DNA of 64,000 nt from Phlebopus portentosus (GCA_037892935.1 JAYXKI010000023.1:1-64000); one strand, 5' to 3'; positions 11,551-22,347 are shown, counted from the stretch's first letter. Numbers and translations are program-made. The notes: generated from the sequence alone by a model not told the origin.

Positions 11551-12534
11551 ATGCAGCATGGAATCAGACACTTTACACACCGAATTATGCAGCCTAATCA
11601 AGAGCACTTTGAAAGGCTTCAAGGACAGAATAGTGGAGGCGATTCTCGCCCACTGGTGCAGCAAGGACCTATGGAGGTAGCTGCAGAAGATATTCAGGAG
11701 GAACCCGATCGACGATATTACGAAGATGAATGCGACGTGAGGGAGGACCCATATGATTTGCAGGAAGGACTAGCTGGAATGCACATTGGACATACTCCTC
11801 CACCCGAGCAAAGCTACATGCAGATGGAGGAACGGAACATCGCAAGATACGTAGAACTCCTGCAGAAGAGATGATATCGACATAGTACAACCAGACACTT
11901 TGTTCACAAAAGCCTGGTCTGTACGAACTGCTATTTGGCATACCAAAGGAGTTGGGTTCTTTTGGAGTGGCTCCTCAAGAACTTCATGGAGTGCTTAGTA
12001 ACCAGGGAAGGAGCCGATGTCAAGATTCGACATAAGCCTAGACCCTCGGAACGAACGTTGGACCAACCAATGCCGAACTGCGGAATGAGCGCATATGATC
12101 ACGAGGTATCCATATGGCTCGGCGATAGAGATATCTATGCACTGAAGGTCTGTGTGAGAGCCTGGATCAATCAGCATTGTCACCAGACCTTGTGCTGAAA
12201 CACTGCAGTGGAAGTTGATTGGCCAATCTATTACAAGGCACCATCGGACGTCGAAAGTCTTATCAAAGAAGCAACGGATCGAATGCTAGAAGCATGGGAA
12301 CGATCGGAAGAAGGGGTTATTACAGTCGATGAATGGTGCGAGACGAATTACCTGGGAAGAAGATACAGGTTAACGTCGGGAACTGAACTACAATTCTCTG
12401 ACATCGATATAGCGGCATGGCATAGAAGGGTATCTGCCAAGTTTACACAGCTGCCAAGGTTAATCTCCAAAGATCGGCAGGGGTTGCCGATCCCAAATCC
12501 TGAGATAACGGTCAGCCCCATGATGGAAGACTAA
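11551..12534 (+). pseudogene. Decayed coding sequence, unknown product
   Basis: One reading frame stays open for 984 bases except for TGA at 11872-11874 and 12196-12198, ending at TAA 12532-12534. The protein has no family I recognise. It is acidic early on, with a PPPEQSYMQMEERN stretch, and later has a Trp-rich part. Both internal stops could be CGA changed to TGA. It may be the 3' part of an old mobile element, since an LTR-like stretch follows, but this is inference. Confidence 0.45.
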
Positions 12535-12612
12535 CGGCAGAAGCTCGGCTGGAGTAATGGAGCGCCGGCGAAGCGAGATTGCGGCACATAGAAGAAGTCT
12601 CTTGTGGGAGGA

Positions 12613-13131
12613 TTGGCGTTAAGGATTAACATGTGATAGGAATGGAGATTGATAGAAGCTTTGGGGAAGCTTCTTCAGAATGGAGGTAGATAGGGGCCTG
12701 CCTAATAGGGAAGGAAGTAGTTGGTGGTGCTACCAGGAATTTCGGTAGTGCCACCAGAGTTGTCAGTGGTACCACCGACTCAAGAAAGTGGTGGTGAAAC
12801 CAGCTGAAACATGTTATCCCAACCAATGGCAAGGCATGGTTGGTAGTAGTTGGTAGCCGGTAGTATTCAGTAGAAATTTTATTTAAGGCACCAGCTGAGT
12901 GGGGTGTTGTCCCTCAGCAAAATTATTTTGTACTTTCAATCATAACTGTACCCCTTTGATTGAACCTCTGCTCTACTGCTGGGTTAAGCTTGAGCCTATA
13001 GCTCACTTCTTAGTAGTACATCTAACCTTTGCTACTCTACTCTCTAATTATACATTGTCAGAAGGAGGAAGCAGGGACTTGTTCCGGTACACTCGGACTG
13101 ACCACCTCGTCTGAAAATGCCGGTCCTAACA
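12613..13131 (+). repeat. Possible old LTR
   Basis: Weak. The stretch starts near TTAAGGATTAACATG, has a TATTTAAGG box at about 12,881 and ends CCGGTCCTAACA. Old coding frames lie on both sides. A cluster of GGTGGTGCTACC/GGTAGTGCCACC words occurs at 12,720-12,800. No second copy is present in the window to prove it. Confidence 0.25.
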
Positions 13132-13268
13132 TTATAATTTTGCTCCAATCCTGGGATAATCAATCTTGCTGTTTCATAGTGCAATACCCACTATCGATCA
13201 GTAAGTATTGCTCTGCCCTAGGAGGGTTTCTTCTGTGCCTGTTAATACAGTTAGCTGATCACCGATAA

Positions 13269-13696
13269 GTGTATTGTCGACGGCTAAAGCAGGCTTACAC
13301 ACTCCATCGGAGTTTTGTTAGAGCGCTCCATACATTCAAAGAAGAAGTTAATTCGGCATTTCGCACGATAAACTTCTATCGAGGTAAGAAGCACTCAAAC
13401 ACCCCTATCTTAGAACCCTACCAGTTGGTTATACTATCTGCCCTGGAGCTTCGAATCACTGCCGAAAGACATGAAAGAGTTGGGAGGAAGTTCTTGCTTG
13501 TACATGCGGACAACCTATTGAATGGACACAGTTTCAATTGGGAGGCACTCAGAGGTCCGATGCCAGTTGAAGAAGAACTACTCGCTCTGTGTCAAGAATA
13601 TAAAGCATTTGAATACACCCTACTCAAACATTCTCATTTCCTCCATCAAGTCCTACTACAAGTCTATCAAGGCAACTACCCTCTAGCGAAACAACT
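13269..13696 (+). pseudogene. Decayed coding frame, upstream part
   Basis: This frame reads as protein-like from about 13,269 (helical, with Leu-, His- and Glu-rich stretches) up to about 13,690. The plausible coding signal then moves to another frame at 13,697. It could be a separate ORF overlapping the next, or the same gene after a frameshift. Product unknown. Confidence 0.4.
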
Positions 13697-15385
13697 ATGT
13701 CACCGATGGAATTGTGGCAAGTTGGTTGGTCTGGTCTCTGGCTTACACTCTGCATCATCTGGCTTTCTTCCCTGGTATTCGTCGTTGCTCAACAACTCCG
13801 AGGTCAAATCAGCCTTCTTCGAGGCTTTGGAACATTACGGACATGGGTGGAACGGCAAGACAATGAAGGAGGTTCCCAATTCCATCATGCCGGTCGGAGA
13901 TTTCTACTCCAGACTCAACAACTGGCAGTTCCTCAGCCCAGACCTGGAGAACGTATGGAATCCGCTCTGGCACGCATTGCAGAATGACTCGACGGTCTAC
14001 ACGGATGCCTGGACAGAATGGTCAGTGCTAACGGGCAACCCAACAAAGTTGTCTCCGCCCTGCGACACGCCGTCATCGATCTCGATAACCGACTTACAAG
14101 CGTTGATCGGTCCCTCTGAACTCTCACAGCTACTGTCACTCGACTCTACGACACGGGCTCTCAGTACTCCAAGAACCTTACTGTAGAAGGACAGATGCTG
14201 GGGGAATTTCTGGCTCACATTCAGGAACATGTCGGGGATCAGGTCACAGAGGCAGTCAATGCGAATGCAAGGTGAGAAGGCGAACTATGGGACGTGCAGC
14301 TCAATTACACATTTGGCATTCTTCAGGCTCAAATCCTGGGAGTAGTAACTACGGCCATCCAGGGCAGTCAATCAGCCCTTGCTCAACAGGTGGTCAACTC
14401 CCAGCAGGAGATCATTCGGCTGACCGGTACGGACTTTCTGCAGCTGCACACGCAAGCTAGCTACCTGGTCAAACAGGTGGAAGCCATTCGAGCCCAAATT
14501 AGCAATGCCGAAGAGGAACTCGTGGCCCAGTACTTGATCATGGAAGGTATTCATTGGATACAACAAACGATTAGGCTTCATCAATCCTACCTGACCCAGC
14601 GAGCTAGGCGAGGAGGGGCAAGGTTAAGCCCTGACTCCCCACTGCAAGGTAGAGGCCTAAGTCTGGCTAGCCGCTTCGCAAGCGTGAGCTCAGACTCCGA
14701 TGATGACCAGATGCCAGGCCTGATCCCTCAGACAAACCTGGTAGGCACTCCAGGGGAGCATTTTGTGGATCAGGTAGTCGAGATCATTTGCCAGAGCAGG
14801 GAACCAGAAGGAATGGACACTTGCACAGGACAACCGTCATCGCAATTATGACAGCAAGCAGCAGAAGCCATGAGGAGCTACGCTGCTGAGGTAGTTGCAG
14901 AAGGAGGGCTGGTAGTGCCTGCTGTGCTCACCCAAGAGGAACAGAAAGTTGAAGGAAGCATCGAAGTGAAAGAAGATCTCCCGGACTACATTTCCACCGA
15001 CACCCAACCCGGAAGCCTGGACCAGCAAGCAGAAGAGCTGCTGAGGGAGGTAATTCCTGAATTGCCATGACCCTGGCCATCCAACGACGGATGGGGACCG
15101 CCTCCAGATGCTGGGGAAGCATGGGAGGCGGACAACACTCGAGAGATGGGGTATGGTACAGGAATCCGGGAGCTCATGTAGAATGAGCAGGGAGAGCTCG
15201 TGGAAGGAGCGATCCAGAGGCTAGGATGGAATGGCCACTATGTCGAAAGGAACCACCTCCAGTACCTGCACCAGGACTCGCTGCCAGGATTGCCTACTCC
15301 AAGCGCTCGTGAGCTTGAGGAGAGAGAAGAAAGGCTCCAGGCGGCAACAGCTGCCCTGTACGGTCAGAGTTTCTCAACGTACTAG
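13697..15385 (+). pseudogene. Decayed ORF with membrane and coiled-coil segments
   Basis: A single frame of 1689 bases is interrupted only by TGA at 13985, 14273, 14849 and 15068 and TAG at 15179, then ends at TAG 15383-15385. The N-terminus has one strongly hydrophobic stretch (WLTLCIIWLSSLVFVV), followed by a long heptad-like region (DLDNRLTSVDRSLSTV and on) and an acidic C-terminal part. All four TGA could come from CGA, and the TAG from CAG, that is C-to-T changes on the coding strand. Product unknown; possibly the structural protein of an old retroelement. Confidence 0.5.
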
Positions 15386-15394
15386 AGGGACCGC

Positions 15395-15696
15395 TGAAGA
15401 GTAAGTCTGAAGCTTGGGAACGTACGGAGTCGTTACGACCAGTTCCGCGGTGTTCCGACTGGTTTCACTCGGTTTCGACTGGTTTCGCTCGAACGAGTGA
15501 ACTTAGCAAGAATGCCATAGTCCAGATGGCATGTGCACCGTTCTTTGATCGGCCATCAAGACGGGAGAATCACGGCATCGAGTTTGCACGCATCGATCAC
15601 AAGTCTCCGGACCTCGGATCCGCATTCCAGACAAAGAGATTTGACCCTGCAACCTCGTCCTCAGTCCCTCTCCTTTGTTAAACATCGCAGACTTAC
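15395..15696 (+). repeat. Left LTR of X, first part
   Basis: Matches 46998-47298. The LTR is cut at CTTAC (15692-15696) by element Z and resumes at 22348. Confidence 0.9.
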
Positions 15697-16155
15697 TGTT
15701 AGGCGGACGGCTCAAGGACTGAGTCGAGGCAGGCCAACACAACAACAAACAAGCGTGAATGAGATAATCCCAAACACGTCGCTCAGGTCAAGACAGCTAA
15801 GACGAGGCTTAAGTCCAGACCGTCGAACGCTATGTCAAAGTGAAGGTAAGTAGAATTCAATAAACTATTAATACAAGAGTAGATACCTATGTCAAAGTGA
15901 AGGTAAGTAGAATAGAAAGACAAGGAACGAAAGAGTCAAACTATCTACTTATATAGACTTTGAGCACGGGAAAGGTCTACTCTAATAGGAAGTCACATGA
16001 CAAGGAATGGGGTGATTAGTGAGCGTGATAGAACATTGTGGAAAGTTCCGGCAAAAGGATGAGTAAGCGCATAAGAAAAATAAAAGAAAAGAAAAAAGAA
16101 TATTAAAATAAATGATGACGTCAGAAAAGAAAAGGAAAATGTTCGAGTCCTTACA
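15697..16155 (-). repeat. 3' LTR of Z
   Basis: 459 bp. Contains a TGACGTCA palindrome at 16116-16123. In the sense orientation it is preceded by a polypurine tract, GAAGGGGGGGTGA, that is part of the pol reading frame. Confidence 0.95.
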
Positions 16156-19100
16156 TCACCCCCCCTTCAAGGTTGGGCGTCCCGACCAACCACATAAGCC
16201 TTCTGAGGACGTGAACTTGTACAGCGCTCGCAGGCTTTGTCGAGGTATCATTAACTTCCTTGGAGCTCCAGGATGTTTGCGGTAGAATTCTTGAATTGAC
16301 TCCTGCGCATTATCCTTGACGTCGGATTCTGGCTGCCAAGTCGCTTCCTCATATCCAACCCACTTGACCAAGAATTGGAGCTTGCCTCGATGCAGACGCG
16401 AGTCGAGTATTTCTTCAACCTCGTACTCTTCCTGCTCATCAATGATTACTGGCGGTGGTGGGGGTGGTTTCTTCTGCGATTCAAAGGACGGTTGGACGGC
16501 TGGTTTGAGCAAGATCTCATTGAAAACTGGATGGACCTTCTTCCAGGTTTTCGGTAGTTTGAGTCTGTATGCGCTTGCGCCAACCTTTTCCACTACCTCG
16601 AAGGGACCGAACCATTTATCATCCATCTTCTTCGTCGGTCGGATTGTCTTGATATTTCGTCCATCTAAGAAGACTTTCTGCCCTGCTTCATAGGTAACAG
16701 ACTTCCCAGCATGGCGGTCGTAGAAACGCTTCATGTCTTCGTTTGCTTGGGTTAGGTTACCTTGAGCGAGTTCGTGCACCTCCTTGACATGCTTGGCAAA
16801 TTCTTCTGCTGACAGGTTCGATGATGCCATTCCAACCCCCGTGAAGTCTAAGGGGTGCATACCCGTATTGACGAAGAAGGGAGATAGCTTCGTCGCTGAA
16901 TGTTCACGGTTGTTGTATGCGAATTCTGCGAGAGCCAGCCAGTCCGCCCAGTCCGACTGCCGATGATTGACGTATAGCCGCAGGTATTGTTCTAGTTCCT
17001 GATTAACCCGCTCTGTCTGTCCGTCAGTTTGTGGGTGATACGCTGTCGATGGGTTGCCTTCAATGTGGAGGAGCTTGTACAACTCCTTCATCATCTTTGC
17101 GTCGAATTGCACCCCTCGGTCATGAATGATCTTCCGTGGTAGTCCGTGTAATCGGAAGACGTGGTCTCTGTAGATCCTAGCCGTGCCTTCCGCCGTTAAC
17201 TTTGTCGTTGTTGGAATTGCATAGATTTGTTTGCTAAAGCGATCGACCACTACGCAAATCGCATTGAACCCATTCGATTCTGGCAACTCTCCGATTAGGT
17301 CGACTGTGACAATCTGCCATGGCGCCTCCAGCACCTCGTTAGGGTGCAAAACCTTTGCTCTCGTTGTCCTTAGAGCCTTCGTCCGCTGACAACGATCACA
17401 CCCCCGCACATACACCCGCACATCTGCACTCATCCTCGGCCACCAGTACCTGCGTGCTATCAGCTGGATCGTCTTTGTTGCTCCTGGATGTCCTGCCAGG
17501 GTCGAGTCGTGGTGTTCCTTCATGACGTCCTCTCTGATGCTCGCTGGTACATATAGTCGACGGCCCTTTCTCCACATGTCCCCTCTCTTCTCGACGTCCT
17601 TTGGCCTCACTCCCTCGTCCTCTTGTCTCTGCGCTTCCACGACCTTTTCAATGAGTACTTCTCTTGACGTCTGAACCATTCCTCTAACCAGCCATTCCTT
17701 CTTGATGAAAGTCACGTTCTCATTATCGCGCTCGCCCTTGTCATAATCCGCCCGGCGTGACAACAGATCAGCTTTTCCCAACGTCTTTCCCGGTTTATGG
17801 ACTAGCGTGAAATCGAACTCAGCTAAATCGAGTCGCCAACGAGCTTGTCGACGATTTAACTTCTGCGGCGATCGGAAGTACGTTAGATTTGCATGGTCTG
17901 TCCATACCTCAAAAGGTTGGTTAGCTCCCTGGAGATATTGTCGCCATTCCTTTAGGGCTTGAACAATGGCGAGCATTTCCTTGTCGTAAATCTCATAGTT
18001 TCGCTCTGCCTCTAGGAATGTTGACGACCGATAAGCGATCACCTTCCATCTACCGTCTTGTTTCTGGAGAAGGACTCCACCAGTCGCAAAGTCCGACACA
18101 TCTGCTTCTACACGGAAAGGGTCCTCGTTGTTGGGTATCGCTAACACGGGAGGACTACTCAAACGACGCTTTAATTCTTCGAACGCTGCCTGTTCATCTT
18201 CGCCCCACTTCCATTCCACCTTACCCGTCAGTGTAGTCAAGGGTTTGACGACTGAACTGTAATCCTTAACGAAACGTCGCAACCAATTCCCTAGTCCCAG
18301 GAATTGTTGCAGTTCGTGGACGTTCCTTGGAACTGGCCAGTCCTGTACTGCCGCTGTCTTCTTGGGATCCATTCGAACTTCGCCATTGCCAATAATGTGC
18401 CTGAGGTACTTGACTGTATCAACTTCGAACTCGCACTTCTGCGGCTTTAGGAGAAGTCCGTTTTGGCGAAGGATCTCAAAGACTCGTTTGGTGCGTCTGC
18501 GATGTTCTTCTAGATTATTCGAGAAGATGAGAATGTCATCGAGGTAAATGATGACGATACCCTCATGAATTAGCTCCCGAAAGATGTCATTCATAAAGCC
18601 TTGGAATGTCGCTGGCGCATTACACAAGCCGAAGAACATGACTGTGGGTTCGAATAAGCCTAGATTTGTCCGGAACACTGCCTTCCACTCGTCTCCCTCG
18701 CGAATCCGGATGTTGTAGTATCCCCAACGAACGTCGAGCTTCGTGATGTACCTTGCATCCTTAACCTTGTCGATGAGCTCATTTATCAGTGGCAACGGGT
18801 ATTTGTTCTTGACCGTTCCTTCATTGAGCTTTCGATAGTCTTGGATTGCTCGTAAGCTCCCATCCTCTTTCTTGATAAAGAAGAATGGTGACGCCATTGG
18901 AGACTTCGACTGTCGGATACGTCCTGACGCTAGGTTTTCCTCAATGAACTCTCTCATCGCTTCTTGTTCTTTTGGCGATAACGGGTAAACCTTGCAGTCA
19001 CTGGGTTTGAAATCCGGTTTCAGGTCAATAGCGTGGTCCCACGTTCGGTGGTTTGGTAAGCGTTCGAACGATTCCTCACTAAAGACGTTGGCGTATTCCT

Positions 19101-19980
19101 CCAGGTAAGGTGGCCATTTTGCCGCTTCCTTCATCCACACATTCCTCACAAACTCTTCATCTATCTCTTCGTTCGACAGTGGCGACTCACATTCATCAGG
19201 GCAACGGGTGAACTTAACTGTTCCTAACCTCCAATCAATTTCAGGATTATGCTTCGTCAACCAGTCATGTCCAAGGAAGATGTTGCTTGATGCTAAGGAT
19301 GTCACGGCCAGTCGAATCTCTTCCTCGTGTTTCCCAAAGAACATTCGTACGACTACGTATTCCTTGATCAATCCAGCCTCGTTGCTTGTTCCGTCAGCAT
19401 TGAAGACTGGTCTAGGCCGAATGTACCTTTGGGTGGGGAAACCATACCGTTTGACAAAACCTTCGTCGATGCATGAGCCCGTGCACCCTGAGTCGATCAG
19501 TGCATGAGCATCAATGAAGTTTTCCTCTTCGAGTAGGGGGTTCGACAAGTCTACTTCATCATCACCTGCTACCTTTGGGTGTACGATGCTAACGAAGGCG
19601 TCTAACTCCTTTCCTCCCACCCGTCGCACGAACTGATCTGCGTCCACAAGGCCCTCGCGCCATACCTCAGCCACGCGTCTGCCTACTACATCCCACACTG
19701 CTTCAGTGACGTTCACCTGAGCAACAACGTTCTCGCGGTAAGGTGCTTCCGCCACAACCTCATTTTTTATAGCGGTTTGATTCTGCTCTTCCTCTCTCAA
19801 TTCGCCTGCTTGCGCATCTGTTCTTCTGACAAATAAATCTTCATAGACTTCGAAGTCATCGTTGTCATCTTCAGATTCATCTGGCAGTACGTCGGTAAGG
19901 ATCTTTCGAAGGATGAAACCGTCACTGGTATTCGCATCTTGATATTGTACAACAGGGCGATTATATTTTAACGAGTCCAA
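16156..19980 (-). CDS. pol: Pol of chromovirus Z (PR-RT-RH-IN-chromodomain)
   Basis: 1274 aa, uninterrupted. Order: acidic N-terminus; protease with IDSGCTG near residue 162; reverse transcriptase with YLDD near 478; RNase H; integrase with an HHCC zinc finger (HHDSTLAGHPG, C-x2-C) near 820-850 and Asp, Asp, Glu near 892, 951 and 989; and a C-terminal chromodomain (FLVKWVGYEEATWQPE) near 1195-1217. The chromodomain places it in the chromoviruses and suggests integration at modified histones. The stop codon at 16156-16158 touches the 3' LTR, so the polypurine tract encodes the last residues. No obvious inactivating change is seen. Confidence 0.95.
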   Translation of the reverse strand: MDSLKYNRPVVQYQDANTSDGFILRKILTDVLPDESEDDNDDFEVYEDLFVRRTDAQAGELREEEQNQTAIKNEVVAEAPYRENVVAQVNVTEAVWDVVGRRVAEVWREGLVDADQFVRRVGGKELDAFVSIVHPKVAGDDEVDLSNPLLEEENFIDAHALIDSGCTGSCIDEGFVKRYGFPTQRYIRPRPVFNADGTSNEAGLIKEYVVVRMFFGKHEEEIRLAVTSLASSNIFLGHDWLTKHNPEIDWRLGTVKFTRCPDECESPLSNEEIDEEFVRNVWMKEAAKWPPYLEEYANVFSEESFERLPNHRTWDHAIDLKPDFKPSDCKVYPLSPKEQEAMREFIEENLASGRIRQSKSPMASPFFFIKKEDGSLRAIQDYRKLNEGTVKNKYPLPLINELIDKVKDARYITKLDVRWGYYNIRIREGDEWKAVFRTNLGLFEPTVMFFGLCNAPATFQGFMNDIFRELIHEGIVIIYLDDILIFSNNLEEHRRRTKRVFEILRQNGLLLKPQKCEFEVDTVKYLRHIIGNGEVRMDPKKTAAVQDWPVPRNVHELQQFLGLGNWLRRFVKDYSSVVKPLTTLTGKVEWKWGEDEQAAFEELKRRLSSPPVLAIPNNEDPFRVEADVSDFATGGVLLQKQDGRWKVIAYRSSTFLEAERNYEIYDKEMLAIVQALKEWRQYLQGANQPFEVWTDHANLTYFRSPQKLNRRQARWRLDLAEFDFTLVHKPGKTLGKADLLSRRADYDKGERDNENVTFIKKEWLVRGMVQTSREVLIEKVVEAQRQEDEGVRPKDVEKRGDMWRKGRRLYVPASIREDVMKEHHDSTLAGHPGATKTIQLIARRYWWPRMSADVRVYVRGCDRCQRTKALRTTRAKVLHPNEVLEAPWQIVTVDLIGELPESNGFNAICVVVDRFSKQIYAIPTTTKLTAEGTARIYRDHVFRLHGLPRKIIHDRGVQFDAKMMKELYKLLHIEGNPSTAYHPQTDGQTERVNQELEQYLRLYVNHRQSDWADWLALAEFAYNNREHSATKLSPFFVNTGMHPLDFTGVGMASSNLSAEEFAKHVKEVHELAQGNLTQANEDMKRFYDRHAGKSVTYEAGQKVFLDGRNIKTIRPTKKMDDKWFGPFEVVEKVGASAYRLKLPKTWKKVHPVFNEILLKPAVQPSFESQKKPPPPPPVIIDEQEEYEVEEILDSRLHRGKLQFLVKWVGYEEATWQPESDVKDNAQESIQEFYRKHPGAPRKLMIPRQSLRALYKFTSSEGLCGWSGRPTLKGG

Positions 19981-20021
19981 CGAAAGGAGACCTTTAGGAG
20001 ACCGACCAGTCGTTCCGACGT

Positions 20022-21299
20022 CTACGCCTGGTCTTCTAGAAAACCCTCACCGTCCACTAACTCTTCCAGCTCAGTGGGCACCGCTCGGACCTCGACCTCT
20101 TCGAAGGAGGATTCCTTCGCTTGACCGAGTTCTTCGAGGAGCGCTTCTCTGTCTTCTGGAACAAAGGCTGCGATGATGGCACGTATCGCTTCCCGGCCTC
20201 GCGGGCATTCCCTGATGTAGTGGCCCACCTGACCACACTTGTAACAAGCACGTGTGCGACGCGCCTGGTTCATCATCACGTCCATTGGCTGTCCTAAGCC
20301 TCCATACGTCACTCCCGTTGCGTCACGACGATCTTGGGCGGGGGGCACAAAGGGACGAGCCGCTTGTTGAGGCGGCACCGGTCGTCGCAGTGGTGGTACT
20401 GGAGCCGGCTTCGTCATAGTCGAGTTTGTTGCCTTCCGCCGTCGTTCGGCCATCAGATCCCTGATTTGGCGTTCGACCCTGTCGACTTTGACGGCAGCCT
20501 TCTTGAACTCTTCGTACGACGTCGGTTCATTAGGCAGTCTCATGACGCCTTCGACAACCTTGGGGTTTAGTGCCCTCTTCAGGCAACTCATCAACCATTC
20601 GTCATGCGCTTCCGTCGCTAGACCAGCGTCCACTCGACAGATGTCGAACTTGTTGAAGAACTCATCGGCGTTGAGGTCTCCTTGGTACATCGCATCAAGT
20701 CGTTCGAAAGCTTTCTGAGACCTGGCGGGGTCGTCGAATGAAGTGTCCAGCTTCTTTAAGAAGGCGTCCCAGGCGTCCGTGAACGTCAAGTTGCCATCTG
20801 CATCGACTGCTCCACTGGTGTAACTCTCCGCCCAGCAAGCCGCGGCACCACTCTTCATGTACGACAGGGCGAACATAATCTTACTCTTGTTCGTCCTGAA
20901 CTCTGACTCAGATGCGTAGATGTAGAGGCGCAGTTCTCGCTTGAAGTCCACATAATCGTGTTCGCCATCAAAGTCTCTTGGTTTGGCGACGTGGACCTTC
21001 TTCGACACTTTTGATCCTTGGTTCGCACCTTCGCCTGCTGCTTGGAGCGCTAGTGCGACCGCCGTTGCGAGATCATTTATCGCTTCCTTTGACAATGACA
21101 TCTCGTGTTCTTCTTCTTCTTCTTCGTCTTCTTCACTCGGTATGAGCGGCGCTGGTTCTCGGAACTTTCCAAACGCCGGAGAAGGCTCGACAGTGGGGAC
21201 CAATGCTTGAGTGGTCGAACCCGATGGTTCTGGTAAGGGGGCCGTTGGTTGCGTCGGAGTAGGAGGTGAGGGCTCGTCTACGTCGCCTTCTTGTTTCAC
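20022..21299 (-). CDS. gag: Gag of chromovirus Z
   Basis: The frame is open from 21299; the first codon there is GTG and the first ATG in frame gives MSLSKEAINDL, so the true start is uncertain. Up to 425 aa. A Pro/Thr-rich N-terminus and an acidic stretch are followed by a helical capsid-like region (including FDRLDAMYQGD-like sequence) and one CCHC zinc knuckle, C-x2-C-x4-H-x4-C (CYKCGQVGHYIREC), near residue 345. It ends acidic. The stop lies 41 bp before pol begins. It packages element RNA into virus-like particles. Confidence 0.85.
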   Translation of the reverse strand: MKQEGDVDEPSPPTPTQPTAPLPEPSGSTTQALVPTVEPSPAFGKFREPAPLIPSEEDEEEEEEHEMSLSKEAINDLATAVALALQAAGEGANQGSKVSKKVHVAKPRDFDGEHDYVDFKRELRLYIYASESEFRTNKSKIMFALSYMKSGAAACWAESYTSGAVDADGNLTFTDAWDAFLKKLDTSFDDPARSQKAFERLDAMYQGDLNADEFFNKFDICRVDAGLATEAHDEWLMSCLKRALNPKVVEGVMRLPNEPTSYEEFKKAAVKVDRVERQIRDLMAERRRKATNSTMTKPAPVPPLRRPVPPQQAARPFVPPAQDRRDATGVTYGGLGQPMDVMMNQARRTRACYKCGQVGHYIRECPRGREAIRAIIAAFVPEDREALLEELGQAKESSFEEVEVRAVPTELEELVDGEGFLEDQA

Positions 21300-21302
21300 T
21301 CT

Positions 21303-21672
21303 CTAATGGATGGACCTCCCTTCCCTCTGGGAGTACCACCTCTTGGCAGTCTCGTCCCACCAGGCGCCGAAGACTTGGTTTCCTGCTTTGATGATATAAT
21401 GTCCTCGCGAGGCGCTCCACCTAGAGTTCGCAGGGAGGGCCGCTCGTTGCTCGTCAGTTAGCTCCACCTTGATAGGCTGGGGGTGGAACGGGGATCGGGA
21501 TGCTGTTCGGGCGGGACCGACTTCGGATAACCGGCTCGTCTTTGAAATTGACGACTAAACGAAAGGCTCCGAGGTAGATAATGAAGGAGATACTTGTCGA
21601 CGACTGGACTCTATGCGTTACCCACGAGAAGGTTTGATGGGAGTTCCAGAGAAGGGTGATTCGGAGCGCCAT
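21303..21672 (-). other. Leader of Z with small frames before gag
   Basis: An ATG at 21672 opens a 72-codon frame. The plausible coding signal then continues in the gag frame (for example VELTDEQRAALPANSRW) and stops at TAG 21305-21303, two codons before the open gag frame. A short intron or a shift would be needed to join the parts. This may be an N-terminal extension of Gag closed by one stop, or a separate leader ORF. Confidence 0.4.
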
Positions 21673-21871
21673 GGTGATGTGATTGGTTGATACTTCGGGT
21701 ACTATCGGGTCACGTCGGAGTCAATCGGACTTCGACGGGCAAGATAGGGGTTTGTTGTCTGCACGGTAGGAACCGGGTTTCGTTCGATGTCATCCTTCGA
21801 AGATATACTTCAGGGGACACGTCACAGGCGAGCGCTCGACGACAATGGAATCGGGCGTGAGCCAGAGGTAG

Positions 21872-21882
21872 GTCTTTCTATT
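21872..21882 (-). other. Self-primer binding site of Z
   Basis: On the minus strand AATAGAAAGAC lies one base inside the 5' LTR end. It does not begin TGG as tRNA-type sites do. It is an exact complement of the predicted first 11 nt of the transcript (22108-22098). Tf1/sushi-type elements prime in this way. Confidence 0.65.
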
Positions 21883-21883
21883 A

Positions 21884-22342
21884 TGTTAGGCGGACGGCTC
21901 AAGGACTGAGTCGAGGCAGGCCAACACAACAACAAACAAGCGTGAATGAGATAATCCCAAACACGTCGCTCAGGTCAAGACAGCTAAGACGAGGCTTAAG
22001 TCCAGACCGTTGAACGCTATGTCAAAGTGAAGGTAAGTAGAATTCAATAAACTATTAATACAAGAGTAGATACCTATGTCAAAGTGAAGGTAAGTAGAAT
22101 AGAAAGACAAGGAACGAAAGAGTCAAACTATCTACTTATATAGACTTTGAGCACGGGAAAGGTCTACTCTAATAGGAAGTCACATGACAAGGAATGGGGT
22201 GATTAGTGAGCGTGATAGAACATTGTGGAAAGTTCCGGCAAAAGGATGAGTAAGCGCATAAGAAAAATAAAAGAAAAGAAAAAAGAATATTAAAATAAAT
22301 GATGACGTCAGAAAAGAAAAGGAAAATGTTCGAGTCCTTACA
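21884..22342 (-). repeat. 5' LTR of Z
   Basis: 459 bp, with TATATAAG read on the minus strand at 22142-22135 and TGACGTCA at 22303-22310 in U3. A 26-bp direct repeat (CTATGTCAAAG... on the plus strand) occurs twice inside each LTR, its second copy touching the predicted transcription start. Confidence 0.95.
22108..22142 (-). promoter_or_regulatory. Core promoter and predicted RNA start of Z
   Basis: On the minus strand TATATAAG (22142-22135) is followed 34 nt later by GTCTTTCTATT starting at 22108. That 11-mer is complementary to the sequence next to the end of the 5' LTR, as expected for the 5' end of a self-priming RNA. Confidence 0.6.
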
Positions 22343-22347
22343 CTTAC

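Larger units (their letters stand above)
15697..22342 (-). mobile_element. Ty3/gypsy chromovirus Z, near-intact
   Basis: 6646 bp on the minus strand, with 459-bp LTRs at both ends that start TGTTAGG and end CCTTACA. By eye they differ at one position (15824 C, 22011 T). The target duplication CTTAC (15692-15696, 22343-22347) is confirmed by the uninterrupted right LTR of X. Gag and Pol are long open frames and Pol ends with a chromodomain. The insertion must be recent. Confidence 0.95.
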
